Shown here piece after piece: positions 15,593 to 24,226 of a stretch of DNA of 33,793 nt. The position numbers were made by a program, and so were the translations under genes. The number at the start of each line of letters is the position of its first letter. Position 1 is the stretch's first letter. This stretch comes from Sneathiella sp. (GTDB lineage: Bacteria; Pseudomonadota; Alphaproteobacteria; Sneathiellales; Sneathiellaceae), in the NCBI GenBank assembly GCA_002706985.1, contig PAKP01000020.1, positions 1 to 33,793 on the forward strand, given 5' to 3'. The notes under the pieces were generated by a model that had not been told where the DNA came from, searched no databases, and saw nothing but the letters and a program-made list of their open reading frames with translations.

Positions 15593-18229
15593 TTAATTAT
15601 GCAGACTTTTGTTTGCCATTTCGTAAACATGGTCAGACAAATCCGGCAAATTCAGGATTTTTTCGAGTTCCCCTTTCATCAGCTCCTGCCGATCGGTGTC
15701 ATAGCGGCGCCACTGCCCGAGCGGTGCGACAAGACGGGCGGCGATTTGCGGGTTCGTCCTGTTCAACTCTGCAATCACATCGGACAGGATACGATAGCCG
15801 TCACCGCTTTTGTCATGGAAGTAGACCGGGTTGCCGGACGCAAAAGCCCCGATCAGGGACCGCAGGCGGTTCGGGTTCTTCAGGGTGAACGCCGGATGCT
15901 GCATCAGGGCCTTCACATCGGCGATCGCCGTCGGTCGCGTTGCCATGGCCTGAAGCGAGAACCATTTATCGACGATCAGCGGATCTTTTTGCCATTTCTC
16001 ATAATAATCGGCGAATATTTCATCGCGGATGGCATGGGTAATATCGCTTAAGCCCGAGAGGGCGGCGACCCGGTCCGTCATATTATCACTCTCCAGATAC
16101 TGGGTTCTGGCAAGCGTATAATAGTCCTCCCGGCCCGTTGCGATCAGATAATGCAGCGCCGTGTTCTTAAGCCTGCGGCTGCTGCTTTCCGGCTGGTTGT
16201 TGGGAGAGAGGGCATTGGCGCAATCGTCATAAACCTGTCGCCATCTCTCTTCAAAGGTAAGGCCGAGTTTTCGCCTGGCGGCATCTCTCGCAGCATGGAT
16301 GGCGTCCACCTCGACGACTTGCATTTTCTGCGCAATATCCTGCTCGCCCGGCAGGGTGAGTGCTGAGGCCGTAAACGCGCGATCGAGGTTCTTATCGTCC
16401 AGAATATTCGTGAAGGCGTTGAGGAAGGGGGACGGCAGGTCGGCGTCCTCGGCTGTCGTGCCGCTCTCGATCTGTTTGAGAAGAATGTTGCTGGCAAGAC
16501 GTTGTCCCGCGTCCCAGCGGTTGAAAAGATCCTCGTCTTTTGCGAACAGGAAGGCGAGACCGTCATCATCCATTTCCTGCCTGATTTTGACAGGCGCGGA
16601 AAAGCCACGAAAGAGCGAACTTTGCGGGCGGCTGGCAAGGCCGGAGAAAGTAATATCCTGTGTTTTATACGTCAGGCTGAAAACCGCTTCGGTCTCTCCC
16701 TTGAAAGGGCCATCGGGAAAGGTGATTGATTTTCCCTCATCATCGAGAAGGCCGAGTTTCAGGGGAATATGCAGAGGCTTGAAATCATCGCCTGCCTTGG
16801 TGTTTTTTTGCGTGAAAGAAAGACTGTAAGTATTTCTTTTTTCATCAAAACTCTCGCTCACTGTAATCTCAGGAGTGCCGGGGGTAATATACCAGCGGCG
16901 AAACTGGGTGAGATCAACGCCGGAGCCGTCTTCAAGCGCTGAGACAAATTCCTCCGTGGTGACGGCCTGTCCGTCATGCCGCTCGAAATAAAGGTCCATT
17001 CCCTTGCGGAACTTCTCTTCGCCGAGCAGGGTGTGGATCATGCGGATGACTTCCGCGCCCTTCTCATAAACGGTGGCAGTATAGAAATTGTTTATCTCGA
17101 CATAGCTTTGCGGCTGGATCGGATGGGCGAGGGGGCCGGCATCCTCCGGGAACTGGGCGGCCCGCAGGCGCTGGACATCGCCGATACGCTGGACGGCGGC
17201 CGAGTTCATGTCGGCGGAGAACTGCTGATCACGGAAGACCGTCAGCCCTTCTTTTAGAGTGAGCTGGAACCAGTCGCGGCAGGTGATGCGGTTGCCCGTC
17301 CAGTTATGGAAATACTCATGGGCGATGACACTCTCGATCCCGTCGAAATCCGCGTCCGTCGCGGTCTCGGGCGACGCCAGCACATATTTGGAGTTGAAGA
17401 CATTGAGGCCCTTGTTCTCCATCGCGCCCATGTTGAAATCGCTGACCGCGACGATCATGAAGATGTCGAGGTCATACTCCCGGCCGTACTTCTCCTCATC
17501 CCATTTCATCGATTTCTTGAGGGAGAGCATGGCGTGATCGCATTTATCCTGATTCCCTTTTTCAACGAAGATCTGCAGTTTGACATCCCGGCCGGACAGG
17601 GTTTTGAAGCTGTCTTCGACACAGGCGAGATCCCCGGCGACAAGGGCGAAGAGATAGGCGGGCTTCGGATGCGGATCATGCCATGTCACCGATTGCCGCC
17701 CGTCAACCAGCGTTACCTTCTCCGTCAGGTTGCCGTTTGAGAGCATGACCGGATAGCGCGACCCATCGCCGATGATTGTGGTCGTATAGACAGCCATGAC
17801 ATCCGGCCGGTCGAGGAAATAGGTAATCCGTCGGAATCCCTGCGCCTCGCATTGGGTGCAGAAGTTTCCACTCGACTTGTAAAGTCCTTCAAGCGCAGTG
17901 TTATCCTGCGGGCGGGTTTCCGTGACAATATCAAGGGTCAGTTCTTTCTGGCTTGGCGGCACGGGGAGGCTGAGCAACTTGTCCGATAGCTCATACTCAT
18001 CGGCTGTGAGCGTCTTGCCATTCATCGCAACGGAGAGGAGCGCGAGGTGCTCTCCGTTCAGCGTCAGCTTTTCCGCCTGTGCGTTGTTTCTTTTAAGGCT
18101 CAGCCGGGAAGTGATGAGGGTTGTTTCCTCCCCCAGCTCAACGGTCAGATGAACAGTCTCGATCCGGAAATCGGGCTCTCTATAGTCTTTCAGATGAATA
18201 GTCGCGGGCTGGGCTGAGGTCGTTGACAA
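15593..18229 (-). CDS. pepN: Aminopeptidase N (M1 metallopeptidase)
   Basis: Cytosolic zinc aminopeptidase that removes N-terminal residues from peptides. The frame is open up to 18388, but the likely start is TTG 18229 with an AAAGG site 8 bases upstream. That gives 878 residues, close to E. coli PepN (870), and an N-terminus with the expected DYREPDFRIETVHL. Substrate-binding GAMEN is at 268-272, the zinc motif HEYFHNW at 304-310, and the third ligand Glu327 in LKEGLTVF. It lacks a signal peptide. It is divergent from dapA and first of a minus-strand run that continues with slt. I found no sign of breakage. Confidence 0.96.
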   Translation of the reverse strand: MSTTSAQPATIHLKDYREPDFRIETVHLTVELGEETTLITSRLSLKRNNAQAEKLTLNGEHLALLSVAMNGKTLTADEYELSDKLLSLPVPPSQKELTLDIVTETRPQDNTALEGLYKSSGNFCTQCEAQGFRRITYFLDRPDVMAVYTTTIIGDGSRYPVMLSNGNLTEKVTLVDGRQSVTWHDPHPKPAYLFALVAGDLACVEDSFKTLSGRDVKLQIFVEKGNQDKCDHAMLSLKKSMKWDEEKYGREYDLDIFMIVAVSDFNMGAMENKGLNVFNSKYVLASPETATDADFDGIESVIAHEYFHNWTGNRITCRDWFQLTLKEGLTVFRDQQFSADMNSAAVQRIGDVQRLRAAQFPEDAGPLAHPIQPQSYVEINNFYTATVYEKGAEVIRMIHTLLGEEKFRKGMDLYFERHDGQAVTTEEFVSALEDGSGVDLTQFRRWYITPGTPEITVSESFDEKRNTYSLSFTQKNTKAGDDFKPLHIPLKLGLLDDEGKSITFPDGPFKGETEAVFSLTYKTQDITFSGLASRPQSSLFRGFSAPVKIRQEMDDDGLAFLFAKDEDLFNRWDAGQRLASNILLKQIESGTTAEDADLPSPFLNAFTNILDDKNLDRAFTASALTLPGEQDIAQKMQVVEVDAIHAARDAARRKLGLTFEERWRQVYDDCANALSPNNQPESSSRRLKNTALHYLIATGREDYYTLARTQYLESDNMTDRVAALSGLSDITHAIRDEIFADYYEKWQKDPLIVDKWFSLQAMATRPTAIADVKALMQHPAFTLKNPNRLRSLIGAFASGNPVYFHDKSGDGYRILSDVIAELNRTNPQIAARLVAPLGQWRRYDTDRQELMKGELEKILNLPDLSDHVYEMANKSLHN

Positions 18230-18369
18230 GGGGCATACCTTTACTAAAGAAGGAACAATCCCTTTAAAGATAACCGGAATGTTGCCGCGATCAAGGCCTG
18301 CGGAAAATGAATATTTCTGCAAAAAAGCCCTAATTTGCAACGATAACGGGCGGAAATTGCAGTTACCTC

Positions 18370-18397
18370 TTGCCTTGCCGGGCATCATGCCTATAAA
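18370..18397 (+). promoter_or_regulatory. Candidate sigma-70-type promoter for dapA
   Basis: TTGCCT at 18370-18375 and TATAAA at 18392-18397 are separated by 16 bases and point at dapA, leaving a leader of about 95 bases. The rest of the 269-base divergent region between pepN and dapA shows no other clear element. The match is by eye only. Confidence 0.35.
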
Positions 18398-18498
18398 TCA
18401 GGCGTTCGATGGCCGGGACGCGAAGACCAGAAGCAGAAAGAGCTCTCCTGTTCACGAACATAACATAGAAAATAGCAACAGAATTTAAGGACATTGTC

Positions 18499-19377
18499 AT
18501 GTTTAGAGGATCGATCACAGCGCTTGTTACTCCCTTCGATGGAGAGCGCGTGGATGAAAAATCGTTTCAATCCCTCTGTGACTGGCAAATAAAATCTGGA
18601 ACGAAGGCGCTTGTCCCTGTGGGGACTACCGGTGAATCCCCGACCCTCAGCCATCCCGAGCATGACCGTGTGGTGGAGCTCTGTGTCGAAGTGGCGAAAG
18701 GCCGGGTGCCGGTCATGGCAGGCACAGGGTCGAACAATACGGTGGAGGCCATTCGGCTGTCCAAGCATGCGAAGGAGGCCGGGGCCGATGCGGTTCTGGT
18801 TGCCATGCCTTATTATAACAAGCCCACGCAGGAAGGCATGTATGCCCATTACAAGGCGATCAATGATGCCGTCGATATCCCGATCTATATCTATAATATT
18901 CCGGGCCGCTCCATCGTTGATATGACTCCGGAGACCATGGGCCGTCTCGCCAAGCTTGAAAATATCGTCGGGGTCAAGGATGCGACCGGGGATGTTGGCC
19001 GCGCGGCTTTGCAGCGTCTGCATTGCGGGCATGATTTCAATCAGCTTTGCGGGGATGATCCCATCGCCCTTGGCTACAATGCGCAAGGCGGCAATGGCTG
19101 TATTTCCGTGACATCGAATGTCGCGCCGGAAATGGTTTCCAAAATGCAGGAGGCCAGCCTTGCTGGTGATTATAAAACGGCAATTGAGATTCAGGACCGG
19201 CTGATCTGGCTGCATAAGGCATTGTTTGTTGAATCCAGCCCGGCACCGACTAAATATGCCTTATCACTCTTGGGCAAATGCAAGCCGGATGTCCGCATGC
19301 CTATCATTCCCGTCTTCAAGGAAGAATCCCGTCGGGAGATCGAGGAAGCCATGCGCTATGCGGGTCTGCTGAACTAA
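18499..19377 (+). CDS. dapA: DapA, 4-hydroxy-tetrahydrodipicolinate synthase
   Basis: Condenses pyruvate with aspartate-semialdehyde, the first committed step of lysine and diaminopimelate synthesis. 292 residues, the standard length. The Schiff-base Lys160 is in [10 protein letters not shown]; the catalytic triad residues are Thr43 (GTTGES), Tyr132 (YIYNIPGRS) and Tyr106 (PYYNKPTQ), all one position off the E. coli numbering. AAGGA lies 8 bases before the ATG. Substitution by a related aldolase is unlikely given the complete active site. smpB follows after 20 bases, so the two are likely co-transcribed. Confidence 0.97.
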   Translation: MFRGSITALVTPFDGERVDEKSFQSLCDWQIKSGTKALVPVGTTGESPTLSHPEHDRVVELCVEVAKGRVPVMAGTGSNNTVEAIRLSKHAKEAGADAVLVAMPYYNKPTQEGMYAHYKAINDAVDIPIYIYNIPGRSIVDMTPETMGRLAKLENIVGVKDATGDVGRAALQRLHCGHDFNQLCGDDPIALGYNAQGGNGCISVTSNVAPEMVSKMQEASLAGDYKTAIEIQDRLIWLHKALFVESSPAPTKYALSLLGKCKPDVRMPIIPVFKEESRREIEEAMRYAGLLN

Positions 19378-19397
19378 GGATCGGAACGGATCAGGTA

Positions 19398-19850
19398 ATG
19401 GGCCGGAATATCGCGGAAAACCGTAAGGCCCGCTACAACTACTTCATTCATGAGGAGTTCGAGGCGGGACTTATCCTGCTCGGCACGGAGGTGAAAAGCC
19501 TGCGCGCCGGACGGGCGAACATTCAGGACGCCTATGCGTCTTTTGAAAATGACGGTTTGTACCTGATCAACGCCCATATCGCCGAATATGGCCATGGCAA
19601 CCGCAACAATCATGAACCGCTGCGCCCGCGTCAGCTTTTGATGCATAAAAAGGAAATCAAGAAGATTGCCGGCCAGATACAGAAGGCGGGCAAGACCCTT
19701 GTCCCCTTGTCGATGTATTTCAATGATCGCGGTATTGTCAAAGTCAAGGTGGGACTGGCGTCGGGCAAGAAGCAGCATGACAAGCGGGCGACAGAGCGCG
19801 AACGCGACTGGAACCGAGAGAAACGGCGGCTCCTGAAAGATAACGCCTGA
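19398..19850 (+). CDS. smpB: SmpB, SsrA-binding protein
   Basis: Binds tmRNA and brings it to stalled ribosomes in trans-translation. 150 residues from ATG 19398, which has AGG immediately upstream; a longer in-frame extension back to 19278 overlaps dapA and is not needed. Diagnostic segments are [53 protein letters not shown] and the basic C-terminal tail ([20 protein letters not shown]) that enters the decoding channel. It follows dapA and converges on the PilZ fusion gene, the stops being only four bases apart. No tmRNA (ssrA) gene was recognised in the window. Confidence 0.97.
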   Translation: MGRNIAENRKARYNYFIHEEFEAGLILLGTEVKSLRAGRANIQDAYASFENDGLYLINAHIAEYGHGNRNNHEPLRPRQLLMHKKEIKKIAGQIQKAGKTLVPLSMYFNDRGIVKVKVGLASGKKQHDKRATERERDWNREKRRLLKDNA

Positions 19851-19854
19851 GGCG

Positions 19855-21213
19855 CTAGCTGACGGCTTCCTGCGGCAGCGGGCTGATGAATTCCAGACCG
19901 AGGAAATTGTCCTTGGCCCAGACGACCCGGCTTTTCAGGCCATCCGAAAAGGCGCGGGATGACTGCAGGACGAGTGACGTTCCGGCGGGTAGTTTTCCCT
20001 GAAACCAGACCTTCGCGCCCGTCTGGCTGTAATCCACCAGGCTTACATTCAATTTGGAATCATTGGTGATAATAAATCCCGGCCAGTCTATTTTCTGACG
20101 CGGATGGCGGCGTTTGTTCTGGGTCTCGTCCATATGCTCGCGATACAGGGGAAACTCGCCATCGTTCAGGCTGGCGAGTTGGCGTGGGCGGTACTTCGGG
20201 TCCAGTTCCCGGCGCTGCAGGACGGATTCGTGCAACTTTTCCGGCTCCAGCCCCATCTCGGGTGGAAAGCTGCCGATGGACTGGCCGACCGGCCGGTTGA
20301 AGGGTTTCTTGAAGGGCAGGGGAACCCCCAGCAGCTTGCGCCGGTTCATGGCAATTTTTCCAAGAATATCAGGCGCCGACAATTCTTCCAGCCGTTCTGC
20401 ATCGATGCTCAACCCATGCTCGGCGGCGCGGTCCAACATCCAGCGGAGAGCAATATCCGAGAGGCGGCTGTCACGGCGACCGCCGACGACATTCTCATGG
20501 GAGCCAGGGAACCAGACCTGTTCGATGGCTTTCAACTCTTGCGAATGAACTCCTGTCCAGAGGCCAGGCTTGAACCGGCTACGGCGTTCATCAAGGGCAA
20601 GGGCCTGATAGGCAGCTTCGACATTCGCATTGACCTTGTGGTCATGATACATCATCCAGCTTTGCGAGATGCGGTTGAGCCCGGGCAGCGGCAGGCCATG
20701 ACTACCGACAGTGTCCCAGCAGCCGAGAAACCTGATACGGATCGGCCGGGCCGGTAAATGATCGGCGAGACTTTTCGCGCCCGGTGTCTCAAGGGCCTCC
20801 ACCGGAATCTGGCTGTATTCATAGGCTTCCGGCAGAAGGCTCAGCTTCTCAGGAGGAAGCAGCCCGACCTTGTCAATCAGGTCCGCGAGACGCCGGATGT
20901 TGAAGGCGCCGAGGCCTGCACCTAAAAGGAAAATCTCGTCCTTATCGTCACGGTAGTTCTCCGAGAGGAAAGAATAACATTCGAATATCTCTGCTTTCAT
21001 GCCGAGACCGAACGTGCGTTGCATCAGGCGCCGGGAAAGGGACGGTTTCGCCGCAATATCGTGCTGATAGCGGAGCTGGGCCACACCATTCGAATCCTGC
21101 TCGCCGATACAGTGATAGGCGAGCGTGGCGTTTCCCGGAACGCGCCTGTTCTTGCTTCTGAACTGCGGGGCAATCCAGCTGCCGTCACTCAGGACCACAA
21201 GTCTTCGGGCCAT
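19855..21213 (-). CDS. DUF2235-like pseudo-hydrolase fused to a PilZ domain
   Basis: 452 residues in two parts. Residues 1 to about 330 follow the DUF2235 alpha/beta-hydrolase pattern (RLVVLSDGSW, RFLGCWDTVGSHGLP, VWFPGSHENVVGG), a fold shared with Tle1-type phospholipases. The nucleophile elbow, normally G-x-S-R-G, reads LLGAGLGAFNIRR, so the catalytic serine is absent. Residues about 365-450 form a PilZ domain with both cyclic-di-GMP binding motifs, RRHPR and DYSQTG. GAGGGG stands 5 bases before the ATG. No signal peptide or membrane segment is evident. It may be a c-di-GMP-responsive binding protein; that is inference. A transcription unit of its own is likely. Confidence 0.8.
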   Translation of the reverse strand: MARRLVVLSDGSWIAPQFRSKNRRVPGNATLAYHCIGEQDSNGVAQLRYQHDIAAKPSLSRRLMQRTFGLGMKAEIFECYSFLSENYRDDKDEIFLLGAGLGAFNIRRLADLIDKVGLLPPEKLSLLPEAYEYSQIPVEALETPGAKSLADHLPARPIRIRFLGCWDTVGSHGLPLPGLNRISQSWMMYHDHKVNANVEAAYQALALDERRSRFKPGLWTGVHSQELKAIEQVWFPGSHENVVGGRRDSRLSDIALRWMLDRAAEHGLSIDAERLEELSAPDILGKIAMNRRKLLGVPLPFKKPFNRPVGQSIGSFPPEMGLEPEKLHESVLQRRELDPKYRPRQLASLNDGEFPLYREHMDETQNKRRHPRQKIDWPGFIITNDSKLNVSLVDYSQTGAKVWFQGKLPAGTSLVLQSSRAFSDGLKSRVVWAKDNFLGLEFISPLPQEAVS

Positions 21214-21527
21214 AACTTCCCCTCTTCAATTCCGGCTATTATAGTAAGCCGAGTACAGAAGACATCAACGAAACTGAAATTTATTACGAAACTTGAGACT
21301 TTTTTGATCTGTTGGGAGCATTCTTAGCAAGAGCACCGACGTCATTGTAGCGCCTTTAGAGCATGCCGTCTTATGAAAATTTCGGAATATTTATTGGAGT
21401 TAACGGACTTTATATGATGAACACGTCTTTTTTTCTTGTTCTAAAGGCCTTTCTGAGAGATTTATAACATCCTTTGCGAGAAATTAACTGGGATATTTCA
21501 CATTAAAGTAAATGAGGGGAATAGCGT
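21214..21527. other. AT-rich gene-free stretch between the PilZ fusion and lipoprotein genes
   Basis: 314 bases, visibly richer in A and T than the neighbours, between divergent genes. It should hold both promoters. I see no open frame, RNA gene or strong hairpin, and no convincing -35/-10 pair. The last part carries GAGGGG, the ribosome site of the lipoprotein gene. Confidence 0.5.
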
Positions 21528-22187
21528 ATGGCTTTTATTCGAGGGGCGAAATTACTTCTGGTGCTCACATTTTTAGCGGGATTATCCGCTTGCGCGGTAG
21601 ATCGCAGCACAGTCTCCGTTGATCCGCCGGAGAGTATCGCAAATCCCATAAATGGAGTGGATATCAAGCTGGTATCAGTCACTGATAACCGACTGTTTGA
21701 GTTCAGGCCGGCAACGCCCGATATTCCCTCTCTTTCAGAAGATGAGATTAACAATGATTCCATAAAAGCACGAGCCTTCGCCAGAAAACGGAATTCATAC
21801 GGCAAGGCATTGGGTGATGTGGTTTTGCCGGAAAATCAGACCGTCGCCGGAATCATGAAGCCTGCTCTTGAAAACGCGTTTCGCGCTGCGGGTTACCGGG
21901 TTCTTGAGCCTGGCGATCCGGCCTTTGATAAGGCTATGTCGGTAGATGTGAAGATCCTTCAATTCTGGTCATGGATTGATTGGGGATTTTGGGAACTGGG
22001 GCTTCATAACAAGGCGGAAGTAACCATATCGGCCTCAGAAGGGCCATTGACAGAAGGATTGACTGTTTTTAATGAAACAGTCGGAAAACACGCAGCTGTT
22101 TTTGATGGTGACTGGCAACAGAGTGCGGTCACTGGAATTAGAGAATTGACAGTGAAAGTAACTGAAGAGCTGAAACGCAAGCAGTAA
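21528..22187 (+). CDS. Putative lipoprotein, family not recognised
   Basis: 219 residues with a lipoprotein signal peptide: basic start, hydrophobic core (LLLVLTFLAG) and lipobox LSAC with the acylated Cys22. The residue after Cys is Ala, so outer-membrane sorting would be expected under the E. coli rule. The mature part (NPINGVDIKLVSVTDNRLFE, LENAFRAAGYRVLEPGDPAF, DVKILQFWSWIDWGFWELG) has a mixed alpha/beta look that recalls YajG-type and other small envelope lipoproteins, but I cannot assign a family. GAGGGG is 8 bases before the ATG. It is monocistronic between two minus-strand genes, in a more AT-rich setting. Confidence 0.75.
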   Translation: MAFIRGAKLLLVLTFLAGLSACAVDRSTVSVDPPESIANPINGVDIKLVSVTDNRLFEFRPATPDIPSLSEDEINNDSIKARAFARKRNSYGKALGDVVLPENQTVAGIMKPALENAFRAAGYRVLEPGDPAFDKAMSVDVKILQFWSWIDWGFWELGLHNKAEVTISASEGPLTEGLTVFNETVGKHAAVFDGDWQQSAVTGIRELTVKVTEELKRKQ

Positions 22188-22213
22188 AGAGTAATGCCGG
22201 GGATAGCCTTGAT

Positions 22214-22819
22214 TCAGGCGATTTCCTCGGCATCCTCATAGGGATCGAATTCCCCGGGATAGTCGTCGTAATCCTCGTCATTTTTCTGGCTGACAGCGCG
22301 TCCGACCTTATTCTCCATATCCTTGAGTTCAATGAAGAAATCAGCCTGCCGGCGGAGTTCGTCAGCGATCATGGGGGGCTGGGATTTTACCGTGCTGACG
22401 ACCGTAACCCGCACGCCCTGACGCTGGATGGATTCAACAAGGCGGCGGAAATCGCCGTCACCTGAGAACAGCACCGCATGGTCGATATGTTTCGCAAGCT
22501 CCATCATGTCGATGGCAAGCTCGATATCCATATTGCCCTTGTATTTCCGTCGTCCGGTTGAATCAGTGAATTCCTTGGTCGGCTTCGTGACCATCGTATA
22601 ACCATTATAGTCGAGCCAGTCGACGAGGGGGCGGATCGGGGAATATTCCTGATCTTCGATAAGAGCGGTGTAGTAGAATGCGCGGACAAGCCTTCCTTGC
22701 GAGGCGAATTCGCTCAGCAGCCTTTTATAATCAATGTCGAAACCAAGAGCCCTTGCGGCAGCGTATAAATTTGAGCCATCAATGAATAAAGCTATACGTT
22801 CCTCGGAGTAAAAAGGCAT
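22214..22819 (-). CDS. LabA/NYN-domain protein (PIN-like nuclease fold)
   Basis: 201 residues from ATG 22819; an in-frame ATG six codons earlier (22837) lacks a ribosome site. It is a NYN (LabA/DUF88) domain of the PIN-like fold, with the acidic residues expected for metal binding: Asp14 in ALFIDGSNLYAAARALGFDI, Asp residues in GNMDIELAIDMM, and VLFSGDGDFRRLVE. It ends in a strongly acidic tail (DEDYDDYPGEFDPYEDAEE). Family members are suspected ribonucleases; the target is unknown. It converges on the lipoprotein gene and diverges from folK across a 181-base gap in which I see no clear promoter. Confidence 0.9.
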   Translation of the reverse strand: MPFYSEERIALFIDGSNLYAAARALGFDIDYKRLLSEFASQGRLVRAFYYTALIEDQEYSPIRPLVDWLDYNGYTMVTKPTKEFTDSTGRRKYKGNMDIELAIDMMELAKHIDHAVLFSGDGDFRRLVESIQRQGVRVTVVSTVKSQPPMIADELRRQADFFIELKDMENKVGRAVSQKNDEDYDDYPGEFDPYEDAEEIA

Positions 22820-23000
22820 TACCGTTTCCGCATTCAATATTACAAATAATTATTTAGTTTGTTTGCTTTCGCTCCCTAATTATCAATCAATAGCAAAATA
22901 ATTTACACTTCTCTAGACAAGAATTGCATGTGGTCTCTGTCAATATGTTAAAGAAGTGGAGAAATCGGGGATTTTTAGTGTTTTTCGGAGAGTTTTACCA

Positions 23001-23519
23001 GTGATATTGATTGCGTTAGGGGCAAATATGCCACATCCGGAACATGGCGATCCGGTGAATACACTGGCGGCGGCGGTGCGTGACATTGCGAATACCGTCT
23101 CCCTTATGGGGCAATCAAGCTGGTACCGGACCGCGCCGGTGCCTGTCTCCGACCAGCCCTGGTTCGCCAATGCGGTCATTTCGGTGGAGACGGATATGCA
23201 GCCCGATGACCTGCTGGCGAGATTGCACGGAATTGAGGAAGATTTCGGACGGGTCCGCCGCCAGAAATGGGAAGCCCGCGTGCTCGACCTCGACCTGCTT
23301 GTCTTTCATGATCTGGTGACGGAAAACAGGGATCAGGGGGCGGAGATTGTCCTTCCGCATCCGCAGATGCAGAAACGTGCCTTTGTGCTGGCTCCAATCG
23401 CGGAAATTGCCCCTGAATGGCGTCATCCCGTCAGCAATTTGGCTGCGCAGGAATTGCTTTCCCGGCTGCCATCAGAACAGGCATTTGATATTATAGGCGC
23501 GAAGGATATCCCCACTTGA
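23001..23519 (+). CDS. folK: FolK, 6-hydroxymethyl-7,8-dihydropterin pyrophosphokinase
   Basis: Transfers pyrophosphate from ATP to 6-hydroxymethyl-dihydropterin in folate synthesis. The GTG at 23001 is preferred: GGAGAG lies 8 bases upstream and the protein then starts MILIALGANMPHPEHGDPV, as in other FolK proteins. The frame also has a GTG at 22956. 172 residues. The family signature is present in FGRVRRQKWEARVLDLDLLV, where the usual Gly-Pro-Arg is Glu-Ala-Arg, and the HPQMQKRAFVLAPIAEIAP segment is intact. A hairpin-type terminator follows, so it is separate from rpoZ. Confidence 0.94.
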   Translation: MILIALGANMPHPEHGDPVNTLAAAVRDIANTVSLMGQSSWYRTAPVPVSDQPWFANAVISVETDMQPDDLLARLHGIEEDFGRVRRQKWEARVLDLDLLVFHDLVTENRDQGAEIVLPHPQMQKRAFVLAPIAEIAPEWRHPVSNLAAQELLSRLPSEQAFDIIGAKDIPT

Positions 23520-23543
23520 TGCCGAAATGAGACGCGACACCGG

Positions 23544-23571
23544 AAAAGTGCCCCTTTTCAAGGACTTTTTT
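23544..23571 (+). terminator. Candidate rho-independent terminator after folK
   Basis: AAAAGT (23544-23549) pairs with ACTTTT (23564-23569) and CCTT (23553-23556) with AAGG (23560-23563) around a TTC loop, with a three-base bulge on one side, and a T run ends at 23571. It sits 25 bases after the folK stop and before the rpoZ promoter region. The stem is AT-rich, so efficiency is uncertain. Confidence 0.5.
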
Positions 23572-23579
23572 ATGTTACT

Positions 23580-23613
23580 TTGACTTGCTATCCTGTATGC
23601 AAACTTATATGTA
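23580..23613 (+). promoter_or_regulatory. Candidate rpoZ promoter region
   Basis: TTGACT at 23580-23585 is followed by TTATAT at 23605-23610 with a long 19-base spacer; an overlapping pair TTGCTA (23585-23590) and TATGTA (23608-23613) has a 17-base spacer. Both point at rpoZ about 40 bases further on. Which pair, if either, is used cannot be decided by eye. Confidence 0.3.
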
Positions 23614-23648
23614 ATACTCTAAATCACAGACAATTGGAGTTATTTTAA

Positions 23649-24056
23649 ATGGCACGCGTCACCGTTGAAGATTGCGTTGAAAGAGTTCCTAATCGTTTCG
23701 AGATTGTTTTGCTCGCCGCCCGGCGGTCACGGGAAATCGCTGCCGGTTCCATGTTAACCGTGGATCGCGACAACGACAAGAACCCCGTCGTTTCCCTGCG
23801 TGAGATTGGCGATGGCACGATCGAGCTGGATGAGCTCAAGAATAATCTTGTGCATTCACTGCAGCGCCGTGTCGAGGTTGATGAGCCTGAAGAGGACAAC
23901 ATGGCCGCCCTGATGAGCGCCAGCAACGAATGGGCCGGCGTCATCCAAGAGAATACAGAGGTTGAGACTTTTTCCGCCGATGAAGTCGGCGCAACTGAAG
24001 CAACGGATACTCCGGCAGAAGAAACCGATGCCGATGACCCGTTCGCCGACAACTGA
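23649..24056 (+). CDS. rpoZ: RpoZ, RNA polymerase omega subunit
   Basis: Small subunit that helps fold and hold RpoB'/RpoC in RNA polymerase and contributes to the ppGpp site in many proteobacteria. 135 residues. The N-terminal half is canonical: [33 protein letters not shown] and [15 protein letters not shown]. The C-terminal 60 residues are acidic and low-complexity ([15 protein letters not shown]), an extension commonly seen in alphaproteobacteria. GGAG precedes the ATG. It is followed by the (p)ppGpp synthetase/hydrolase gene after a 150-base gap with a strong hairpin, the usual rpoZ-rsh pairing. Confidence 0.97.
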   Translation: MARVTVEDCVERVPNRFEIVLLAARRSREIAAGSMLTVDRDNDKNPVVSLREIGDGTIELDELKNNLVHSLQRRVEVDEPEEDNMAALMSASNEWAGVIQENTEVETFSADEVGATEATDTPAEETDADDPFADN

Positions 24057-24073
24057 CCGGAATGGATGTAAAA

Positions 24074-24113
24074 CCCGGCATTTGAGCCCCATATCACATA
24101 GGGAAATGCCGGG
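24074..24113. repeat. Perfect 10-base inverted repeat between rpoZ and rsh
   Basis: CCCGGCATTT (24074-24083) and AAATGCCGGG (24104-24113) are exact reverse complements around a 20-base interior that can pair further (CCC-TAT with ATAGGG, one bulged base). No T run follows on either strand. It may be a mRNA processing or attenuation structure, or a factor-assisted terminator, between rpoZ and rsh. Confidence 0.8.
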
Positions 24114-24184
24114 AGCGTCGAGTTTGAATGTTAGTGCCTGTATTTGTTTCAATCCGGATTTAGGATTTCAGCGGGAGGGGATCG

Positions 24185-24226
24185 GTGACCACCGGTCCTG
24201 TAATTGCTGATGCTGCGCCAGGTTGA
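24185..24226 (+). CDS. Putative 13-codon leader ORF overlapping the rsh start
   Basis: GTG at 24185 is preceded by a strong ribosome site (GGGAGGGG, about 4 bases away) and opens a frame encoding MTTGPVIADAAPG, ending in TGA at 24224-24226. It overlaps the first codons of rsh, whose own ATG at 24210 has no visible ribosome site. This is the arrangement expected for translational coupling. Its expression is inferred; no homology supports it. Confidence 0.35.
   Translation: MTTGPVIADAAPG

Noticed and set aside
18230..18498. RNA gene in the pepN/dapA gap
   Set aside because: I tried to fold a tRNA-like structure around 18385-18430 and found no consistent stems.
18391..19215. 274-codon minus-strand frame over dapA
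   Set aside because: Antisense to a complete dapA with all active-site residues; no ribosome site or recognisable domain.
23001..23519. folK damaged because GPR reads EAR in its signature
   Set aside because: The Arg and DLDLL that matter for activity are retained and the length is normal, so natural variation is more likely.
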